From NCBI RefSeq assembly GCF_014655295.1, contig NZ_BNBI01000001.1, positions 558,001 through 622,000 of the forward strand: a stretch of DNA of 64,000 bases, given 5' to 3'. The position numbers and the translations under genes were made by a program. Under the pieces are notes generated by a model. That model was not told the origin of the DNA. It saw nothing but the letters and a program-made list of their open reading frames with translations, and ran no database searches. Below are positions 57,871 through 64,000 of this stretch, in pieces; the stretch's first letter is position 1; the number at the start of each line of letters is the position of its first letter. Origin of the DNA: Streptomyces fumanus (GTDB lineage: Bacteria; Actinomycetota; Actinomycetes; Streptomycetales; Streptomycetaceae).

Positions 57871-58062
57871 GCCGTCCGAAGCTCCCTTCGCAGCCGACCT
57901 GATGACGGCTTCGCCCACACAACGGCGCGGCGGGGCAGACTGGTTCAAGGGGCTCGGCCGACGTGAACCGGCGCGCGTCGTGGTGCGTTGTGGCCTGTCG
58001 TGAGGCCCGGGCTCCGGTCACGAGCAGCAGGGCGGAGTCGTCGAAGGGGACGAGGAGACCGG

Positions 58063-58455
58063 ATGGACAGGGAGCTGGTGCTGGCGGCGCTGGGTACGGG
58101 GTTCGGTCTCGGCTGCCTGCTGCTCGCCGTCCGCGCGGTCCTGACGGCCGTACGGCTGTGGACGCGCGGCCTGCGCGTCAAGGGCCAGGTCGTCGGGCGG
58201 GCCCCGGCGGACCGGCGGCACGGCGGGCTCGTGCTCTTCTCCGATCACCTCGGGCGGGAACTCGTCCTCGACCCCGGGGCGTACGCGCCGCTGTGCGGGC
58301 TGCCCCCGGTGGGGCACAGCGTCCCCGTGGTCTACGTACGGGAGCGGCCCACGGCGGCCCGGCTGTGGACCGTACGGCATCTGCTCGCCCCGGCGTTCGG
58401 GTGGTTCCTGTCCTCGACCGTCGCCTTCGGCACGGCGGCGGCGGCCACGGCGTGA
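58063..58455 (+). CDS. DUF3592-like membrane protein
   Basis: 130 residues from ATG 58063 (SD GAGGAGA), opposite to its neighbours. Membrane segment at 6-30 (LVLAALGTGFGLGCLLLAVR), a beta-rich extracytoplasmic part (LRVKGQVVGRAPADRRHGGL; FSDHLGRELVLDPGAYAPLC; VGHSVPVVYVRERPTAARL) and a C-terminal segment (LLAPAFGWFLSSTVAFGTAA). This is the DUF3592 layout. A role in the secretion locus is only suggested by position. Confidence 0.75.
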   Translation: MDRELVLAALGTGFGLGCLLLAVRAVLTAVRLWTRGLRVKGQVVGRAPADRRHGGLVLFSDHLGRELVLDPGAYAPLCGLPPVGHSVPVVYVRERPTAARLWTVRHLLAPAFGWFLSSTVAFGTAAAATA

Positions 58456-58529
58456 CGGGCGCGCCGCCGACCGGACCGGACATGACCGTCGACGCCGCGC
58501 CGCACCGGTGACCGGGCCGCCGCCCGCCG

Positions 58530-60332
58530 TCAGCTCGGTGCCGCGTCCCGCTCCCAGCGGTTCCGCTTGTCCAGCGTGACTCCCCCGGTCAGCCGGGCCG
58601 CCGCCCGCGCGGTGATGGCGTTCGCCTCCGCCTTCGCCTGGGCCGAGATCAGGTCCGCGCCGGGCTCCTTGTACCAGGGGCGCAGCCGGATCAGGGCCGG
58701 CCGGATGCCGGTGGCGAGCAGCAGCGCGGTGCCCTTGGGCAGGGCACGGATCTTGTCGGGCGGCAGGATCGCCTCCTGGCGGTAGGAGTACGAGCGCTGC
58801 GAGCCGTCCTTGCTGCGGGAGACGCTCGGTGTCTTCACGTCGTGCTGCCCGACCAGCGTGGAGATCTTCTGTACGAAGTCGGCGTCGTCCAGGCCCGCGC
58901 CGAGCAGCTTGATGGTCGCCGCGCTCCACAGCGCGTCCATCCCGACCTCGCCCCACACCCGGGCGCCCTGGCGGTAGCTCTGCAGCAGCGTCACCACGTT
59001 GATGCCCCGGGAGCCGAAGTGCGAGTAGAGGTCGGGCAGGTCGGAGATGCGGCACACGTTGGCGGCCTCGTCCAGCACCGCGGTCAGCGGCGGGTCGAGG
59101 CGGCCGCCCATGCGCTCGGCGGCCACCACGCCGGCCCGCATCGTGGCGTCCGCGAGGCCCGCGATGACACCGGCCGCGGAGCCGCCGCCGTCCTTGGAGA
59201 GCAGGTAGAGGGTGTCCTTGGCGACGACGTGCTGGTCGGGGCGGAACTCCGGGAGCGCCGGGTCCGGCGTCACCCAGGCAAGGATCTCCGGGTCGAGCAG
59301 GCAGGACACGGTCTGCCGCGCGGTCTCGTAGATGCCGTCCCGGGTCTCCACGGCGCCGCGCACCGTGCCCTGCAACTGCTCCGCCATCGCCGGCAGGTTG
59401 GCGTCGCGCAGCAGGTCGATCGGGGTGCGGTCGGCGGGGTCGGCAAGCCAGCCCAGCAGGTCCTTCACCTGGGCGCCGCCGCGGGCCGCGGCCAGGAAGA
59501 GCGCGGTGAGCGTGTTCTGCGCGGCCGAGATCCAGAAGTCCTTCTTCGCGGTGTCGTCGTTGACGGACGCCACGAAGTGCCCGGCCAGCCGGCGGGCGCC
59601 CTCGATGGTGTGGCAGTCGCCGAGCAGGTTCCACCACATGGCGCGCTCGGTGTGGGCGATGCCCTGCGGGTCGAACGTCCACACCCGGCCGACCCGCGCG
59701 CGCTCGGCGCGGGTGACGGCGTAGACGTCGGACTTGTTGGAGGTGAGCAGGACGGCGCCCTGGGCGCGCAGCACCCGGGGGACGGCGATGCCGGTGGACT
59801 TGCCGGCCCGCGGGGCCATCAGGTCGAGTTCGACGTCCTCGAAGCTGCTGCGCAGTTCGGGCCCGCCGGGGTCGAGGTCGCCGAGGAGGTTGCCGGTCTC
59901 GTCCGGGTGGAGGGTGTCGCGGCCCTTGAGGCTGGGGCGCAGGTCGCGGGCCCGGGCCGCGATGCCGTCGGGGCACATGGCGGCCAGTTCGCGCCGGCCG
60001 GCCAGGCCCTTGGTGCGGTCCGAGCGCCCCAGCAGGAACCGTACGAGGAACACCACGGGCAGCGCGATCAGGGCCAGCAGGACGAACATGCCGCCGTAGA
60101 CCGCCACCGCCGGGGTGCCCGGCCACAGGCCCTCCGTGCCCTCCGAGGTCAGGCGCGCCGCGGTGGACAGGGCGAACGGCGGGGCGTCCCAGCCGTGGCC
60201 GGTGAGGCCGGACCCGAGGGTGCCGCCGGCCCAGCCGACGGTGAACACGGTGAGGGAGGCCCCGGCGACGGCCACGATCGCCCAGGGGGCGAGGTCGTGC
60301 ATGCCTCCGGTCGAGGGGGAGCCGCCGCTCAC
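58530..60332 (-). CDS. VirD4/TraG-like coupling ATPase
   Basis: 600 residues from GTG 60332 (GTGA overlap with the upstream stop; ATG 60302 possible). Two N-terminal membrane segments (WAIVAVAGASLTVFTVGWAG; MFVLLALIALPVVFLVRFLL). Motor: Walker A-like DLMAPRAGKSTGIAVPRVL, AVLLTSNKSDVY, VWTFDPQGIAH, Walker B LTAVLDEAANVC, then SRGINVVTLLQSYRQGARVW and KLLGAGLDDADFVQKISTL. It fits the type IV secretion coupling-protein family that selects and pushes substrates into the channel. Confidence 0.88.
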   Translation of the reverse strand: MSGGSPSTGGMHDLAPWAIVAVAGASLTVFTVGWAGGTLGSGLTGHGWDAPPFALSTAARLTSEGTEGLWPGTPAVAVYGGMFVLLALIALPVVFLVRFLLGRSDRTKGLAGRRELAAMCPDGIAARARDLRPSLKGRDTLHPDETGNLLGDLDPGGPELRSSFEDVELDLMAPRAGKSTGIAVPRVLRAQGAVLLTSNKSDVYAVTRAERARVGRVWTFDPQGIAHTERAMWWNLLGDCHTIEGARRLAGHFVASVNDDTAKKDFWISAAQNTLTALFLAAARGGAQVKDLLGWLADPADRTPIDLLRDANLPAMAEQLQGTVRGAVETRDGIYETARQTVSCLLDPEILAWVTPDPALPEFRPDQHVVAKDTLYLLSKDGGGSAAGVIAGLADATMRAGVVAAERMGGRLDPPLTAVLDEAANVCRISDLPDLYSHFGSRGINVVTLLQSYRQGARVWGEVGMDALWSAATIKLLGAGLDDADFVQKISTLVGQHDVKTPSVSRSKDGSQRSYSYRQEAILPPDKIRALPKGTALLLATGIRPALIRLRPWYKEPGADLISAQAKAEANAITARAAARLTGGVTLDKRNRWERDAAPS

Positions 60333-62044
60333 GCGGTCCACCGCCCCGGTACCACCCGCAGCCCCTCCTGGGCCGCTCGCGCCACCTGGTCGGTGGTGTG
60401 GGCGAGGGACTGCTCGATGGCCTCCTCGTTGGGCGTCCAGCGGGTGTTGGTGTTGTGCAGCCGGCGTTCGGCGTCGGTGATGGCCACCTTGATGGGGATG
60501 CCGGGCCGGCCACCGACCTTGATCAGGAACCGGCCGCGGCCGGGCGGCTCCTCGTGCTCGCCGGAGACGCCCCAGCCGGGCGGCGAGGACCAGGAGGAGA
60601 CGAGTTCGATCTCGCGCCGGGACAGGCCCACCACCTTGCCCAGCTCCTCCATCTCCGCCTTGGGCAGCCCGGCGCACACCACCATCCCGGCCCGCTCCAC
60701 GAAGCCGCGGGCCTTGGCCCGGTCGGAGTCGGTGCCGAGGGCCTCGGCGTCCTTGAGCGTGTGGGTGATCTTGGCGTCGCCGAGGCCCAGGGAGCGGTTG
60801 AGGCGGGTCAGCGCGTCGATGCGGTCGACGATGCCGGAGGCGGCCCGCAGCGGGCGCCACAACTCGTCCAGGACCGTGAAGAACCAGCGCCGCGGCGCGA
60901 GTCCGGCGTCCGCCAGGGCGTGCGCGGCGGCCACCGTGCCCAGGCCGTCCGACCAGGCGGCGAGCATCGCGGCGGCGGTCAACTGGGTGTCGGCCTCGCC
61001 GATGCCGGAGATGTCGATGCACACGGCGGGCGCGTCCGGGTCGATCCGGGTGGAGGTCTCCGAGGCGAAGGTGTCGCCGAGCGGGCCGTCCAGGATGCCG
61101 AGCAGCGAGCGGTGCAGCGGGTCCACGGCGTCGCGGTAGCGGGTGTCGTCACCGCGGTCCAGGGTGACCGCGCGCACCCGGTCGGGGCCCTCGGCGAGGA
61201 TCCGCAGCAGGTCGGGCAGGAGCGGCGCACGGCCCTCGGGGGTGCGGTCGCGCAGGTGGTGCAGGACCGCGGAGAGCACCGACTGCTCGTGGTCGTCCAT
61301 GGGCCGGCCGCGCACGATGGTGACCAGCGCGGCGACCATGTTGAGCACCCGGCCGTGCGTCTCGGCCTTGAGGACCTCGCCCGCCTCGCCGCCGATCCGG
61401 GCGGCCGCCGCGCCCATGGCGCCCGGGTCGAGGACGTTGATGCCGCCCCGGCCCCGGCCGATGGAGATCACCTGGCCGCCCAGCGCGCGCACGGTGTCGG
61501 CGTAGTCGGGCTTGAGGTCGCCGAGGACCAGGGGGACGACGCCGGTCGCGCTCAGCCCGATCAGCATCCGGTTGACGAGGGTGGACTTGCCCAGGCCCGG
61601 CATGCCGAGCATGAACAGGGACGGGTTGGAGATGTAGCGGGCTCGGGTGAACCAGTTCAGCGGGTCGCCGCAGACGGTGGCGCCGGTGAACAGGTGCTGA
61701 CCGAGCGGCACTCCGGTCATCGGCGACCCGGAACCGGCGGCGAACGGCCACATGCCGCATGCCTGCACCGTGGTGGCACGCCACATGGTCGGCGGATCCA
61801 TGTAGCCGACCCGTCCGCCGCCGGGGCCGTACCAGCCGCGCGGCGGGACGTACGGCTCCTTGGGACGGTCGGCCTTCTGCTTGCCGGACCCCTGCTTGCC
61901 GGACCCCTTCTTCTTCTCGGGCGTCTCGCGCAGCCAGGCCGGGGTGAGGCTCGGCAGTGCCGCGTCGGGGCCGGCCCGCCACACCGTCTCCTCGACCTGC
62001 CGGTCCTCGCGCTCGGCCTTCTTCTCCTCGCTCCGGCGGCTCAC
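60329..62044 (-). CDS. VirB4-like secretion ATPase
   Basis: 571 residues from GTG 62044, overlapping the upstream TGA (GTGA). N-terminus charged (RRSEEKKAEREDRQVEETVW; KKKGSGKQGSGKQK). Motor: FMLGMPGLGKSTLVNRMLIG (Walker A), LVLGDLKPDYADTVRALGGQ, ISIGRGRGGINVLDPGAMGA, RRWFFTVLDELWRPLRAASG (Walker B), SLGLGDAKITHTLKDAEALG. This is the large ATP/GTP-binding protein that in Streptomyces always adjoins the SCO6880 family. VirB4 ATPases energise pilus or channel assembly and substrate transfer. Confidence 0.88.
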   Translation of the reverse strand: MSRRSEEKKAEREDRQVEETVWRAGPDAALPSLTPAWLRETPEKKKGSGKQGSGKQKADRPKEPYVPPRGWYGPGGGRVGYMDPPTMWRATTVQACGMWPFAAGSGSPMTGVPLGQHLFTGATVCGDPLNWFTRARYISNPSLFMLGMPGLGKSTLVNRMLIGLSATGVVPLVLGDLKPDYADTVRALGGQVISIGRGRGGINVLDPGAMGAAAARIGGEAGEVLKAETHGRVLNMVAALVTIVRGRPMDDHEQSVLSAVLHHLRDRTPEGRAPLLPDLLRILAEGPDRVRAVTLDRGDDTRYRDAVDPLHRSLLGILDGPLGDTFASETSTRIDPDAPAVCIDISGIGEADTQLTAAAMLAAWSDGLGTVAAAHALADAGLAPRRWFFTVLDELWRPLRAASGIVDRIDALTRLNRSLGLGDAKITHTLKDAEALGTDSDRAKARGFVERAGMVVCAGLPKAEMEELGKVVGLSRREIELVSSWSSPPGWGVSGEHEEPPGRGRFLIKVGGRPGIPIKVAITDAERRLHNTNTRWTPNEEAIEQSLAHTTDQVARAAQEGLRVVPGRWTA

Positions 62045-63534
62045 AGCGCCTCCTGCAGTTCGTGCGGGATCAGGGTCTGCTCCCACGGGAGGATGCCGAC
62101 GGGCAGCGTGCAACTGAACGCCGCCGCCTGCATCCGGTCGGCGGGGCGCATCAGCACCCGCGATGCCGCGGTCAGATTGCGTACGGCGACCGTCGCGTCG
62201 GCGAGTTGGTCGACCTCGTCGACGGTGACGGTCAGCATCAGCGAGAACTCCACCAGTCCGGCGCCCGCGGCCTCCTCGGACGCGGTCTGCTCGGCCGCCC
62301 GCATCTCGGAGGCGGCGCGGGCCCGCACCATGCCCCGGCCCGACGTGGCCATGAACTGGGCGGCCCGCCGGTCCGCCTCGACGATCCGCGCCGAGGTGGC
62401 GGGGTCGATCGGCCGGTAGACCAGCGCGACCCGCTTGCGGCGGGTGCCGGGGGTCGCCTCCAGCAGGCTCCTGAGCACCGAGGACCGTACGGTGCCGCGC
62501 GGGGCCAGCGTCAGCAGCCAGGTCCGGGACACCCCGGAGTCGTGCTGATAGCTGTTGACGGTCTCCACCGCGGCGGCCGGTCCGGCGTCCTCCCACTCCA
62601 GGCCCGTGCCGCCGTGCTGGGCGCGGGCGTCCAGCACGTCACCGGCGACCGCCGGGTCGTAGGCGACCCGTACGACCTCGGCGATCCGCTCGGCCGACAG
62701 GGGGTACGCGGAGCCGCCGCCGGCCGCGACGAGCCCGCTGAGCAGGCCCGGGATGCGGATGGCGAGGTCGGTGATCACGTCCTCCTTGCTGCGCCGCTGG
62801 CCGGCCGGGATGCCGTAGGTGAGGGTGACGTAGGTGTGCATCTCGGAGGAGGCGGTCGGGTAGCGCTCGACGACCTCCTCCATCACCGCGCGGGCGGCGG
62901 GCGGGGCGTCGGGCCGGATGCGGGGCAGCACCTCGTGGGCGAGGGCGGTGCCGGGGTCGGGCGCGGTCTCCACGATCAGGGAGGCGCCGCGCAGCCCGGG
63001 TTCGTGGGCCAGCCGTGCCAGCCACTCCCCCCACAGGGCGACCCAGACGTCGATCTGGTCGGGGTCGACCAGGGAGCCGCCGTCGGGGTCGCAGCCCAGC
63101 ACGATGGTGTACAGGTTGCGCGCCGGGTGGTGGAGGATGCCGAAGGGCCGGTCGTAGGCGTCCCGGCCTTCGAGGGGGGTGACCTTGTTCAGCAGCCCGG
63201 GCGGACGGAAGCGGCCGCCCGGCCGCGCCGACAGCGGGCCGGACACGTACAGGTGCGCGCCCTTGGCCTTGCGGCGGCGCCAGCCGATGCGCAGGGCGAG
63301 CAACTGGTAGATGTTGCGCCCGTCCTGGGTGCGGATGGCGAGCGGCGTCAGGAACAGCACCACCGGGACGAACACGGTCACCGCCGCGTACAGCGAGATC
63401 AGCGACGCGAGCAGGGTGACGACGAGGCCGCCGAACACACCGAACGTGCCGACGAGCCCGAGCGGCCCGAGCCCCGGCCGCCGGGGCCGGCGCCAGTTCC
63501 CGTAGGTCGGATGGGTGACGGCTTCCGTGGACAT
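62041..63534 (-). CDS. SCO6880-family membrane protein
   Basis: 497 residues from ATG 63534. Two membrane segments near the N-terminus (LGPLGLVGTFGVFGGLVVTL; ISLYAAVTVFVPVVLFLTPL), then a long cytoplasmic domain (HHPARNLYTIVLGCDPDGGS; SEMHTYVTLTYGIPAGQRRS; WLLTLAPRGTVRSSVLRSLL; FSLMLTVTVDEVDQLADATV). It corresponds to the SCO6880 family, whose N-terminal segments resemble PrgI/VirB3 and whose body resembles the N-terminal part of VirB4. Split from the ATPase gene downstream (GTGA overlap), it likely forms one complex with it. Confidence 0.88.
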   Translation of the reverse strand: MSTEAVTHPTYGNWRRPRRPGLGPLGLVGTFGVFGGLVVTLLASLISLYAAVTVFVPVVLFLTPLAIRTQDGRNIYQLLALRIGWRRRKAKGAHLYVSGPLSARPGGRFRPPGLLNKVTPLEGRDAYDRPFGILHHPARNLYTIVLGCDPDGGSLVDPDQIDVWVALWGEWLARLAHEPGLRGASLIVETAPDPGTALAHEVLPRIRPDAPPAARAVMEEVVERYPTASSEMHTYVTLTYGIPAGQRRSKEDVITDLAIRIPGLLSGLVAAGGGSAYPLSAERIAEVVRVAYDPAVAGDVLDARAQHGGTGLEWEDAGPAAAVETVNSYQHDSGVSRTWLLTLAPRGTVRSSVLRSLLEATPGTRRKRVALVYRPIDPATSARIVEADRRAAQFMATSGRGMVRARAASEMRAAEQTASEEAAGAGLVEFSLMLTVTVDEVDQLADATVAVRNLTAASRVLMRPADRMQAAAFSCTLPVGILPWEQTLIPHELQEAL

Positions 63535-63698
63535 GGGCGTCCGTTTCCCTTCGTGTTGCGTGAGGTGATGGGGGTTACGGCGGTGGGGGCCGAGTCGGGG
63601 AAGGGGGGAGGGCCGCCGGGTTCCGCGAGGGGGCGCGGGAGCCCGGCGGCCCGTTCAGGGGGCGACGGCGTACGTCCGGGCGGGCCGGCCGTCACCGG

Positions 63699-64000
63699 TC
63701 AGTGGCGCGGATGGCTGCCGTTGTGGCCCTGTTCGCCGTCGGCGCCGTCCAGGGCACCGGAGGCGGTCTTGCCGACGAACCGCGCCGCGGACACGGCCGC
63801 CCCGATCGCCGCGGCGGCCGCCGCACCGGTCGGACCGCCGGCCGCCGCGGCGGCACGGCCACCACCGCTCGCCGCGCCCGCACCGGCCCTTTCTTCGGCG
63901 CCCCCGCCAGTGCTCCCACCGGCGGCGCCGCCCGGTCCCGTTCTGCCACCACCGCCCGACGCTCCGGCGGCGCCGTTCGCACCGCCCGCACCGGACGAGC
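63699..64000 (-). CDS. C-terminal end of a TrbL/VirB6-like membrane protein (partial)
   Basis: Reading leftward from the right edge, the frame ends at the TGA complement at 63699-63701. The visible 99 residues are Gly/Ala-rich (GGGRTGPGGAAGGSTGGGAE, AAIGAAVSAARFVGKTASGA, DGADGEQGHNGSHPRH). Such a tail is usual for the multi-pass TrbL/VirB6-like protein found upstream of SCO6880 homologues in Streptomyces. The membrane part lies outside the window, so the assignment rests on context. Confidence 0.5.
   Translation of the reverse strand, partial: SSGAGGANGAAGASGGGGRTGPGGAAGGSTGGGAEERAGAGAASGGGRAAAAAGGPTGAAAAAAIGAAVSAARFVGKTASGALDGADGEQGHNGSHPRH

Overview
The window is high-GC actinobacterial DNA, almost certainly Streptomyces. 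It has dense GTG and ATG starts, ATGA and GTGA stop-start overlaps, a WhiB protein, DUF2637, DUF6221, DUF4326 and DUF4913 proteins, a SARP regulator with an early TTA (bldA-type) codon, and an SCO6880-type secretion ATPase cluster. It splits into an integrated phage-like element (1 to about 42776) and host chromosome (about 42777 to 64000).

Left arm of the element (1-15840). Small regulatory and zinc-binding genes come first, led by a WhiB-HNH fusion. A DnaB-N/RepA-type replicative helicase at 2138-3946 carries eight GGGAACC-type repeats in its 3' end, a likely origin. Many small hypotheticals follow, then a leftward trio that includes an HTH regulator with a large dyad operator. Next is a module normally found on conjugative Streptomyces plasmids and AICEs: a DUF2637 (SpdB2-like) membrane protein, a second large hypothetical, an FtsK/TraB-like translocase and a small membrane protein. 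Twenty-one GTAGCG hexamers, read in different frames, are packed into the first two of these genes. A lipoprotein, a ribbon-helix-helix repressor with two palindromic operators, and a WYL-domain protein close the arm.

Virion module (15990-39016). This is a complete siphovirus set transcribed rightward: small and large terminase, portal with a MuF-like Cys tail, ClpP-like protease, HK97 capsid, connectors, two related tail-tube-like proteins, tail chaperones with a canonical -1 slippery site (CCCTTTG), tape measure, a 1299-residue baseplate/receptor-binding protein, amidase endolysin, holin and small membrane proteins. The tape measure length predicts a tail of about 190 nm.

Right end of the element (39020-42776). 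A divergent HAD phosphatase / XRE-TPR regulator pair, two small accessory genes separated by near-identical hairpin terminators, and a leftward XRE repressor precede a 42-bp 3' fragment of a tRNA-Arg(TCT)-like gene, the attachment site. The integrase, the intact tRNA and the other att site must lie left of the window.

Chromosomal side (42777-64000). It holds a thaumatin/GH128 fusion (probable secreted beta-1,3-glucan-active enzyme), an AfsR-like SARP-NB-ARC-TPR regulator, a ChW-domain membrane-anchored protein, a protein with 13-residue tandem repeats, a DUF4913 protein, and several proteins I cannot assign. These border a type IV secretion-like core: NlpC/P60 hydrolase, VirD4-like and VirB4-like ATPases, an SCO6880-family protein and the end of a probable TrbL/VirB6-like membrane protein. 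No relaxase is visible. This locus, with its two distantly similar small proteins at 43181 and 54361, is the best candidate here for an uncharacterised secretion system; the conjugation-type motor inside a prophage is the second.
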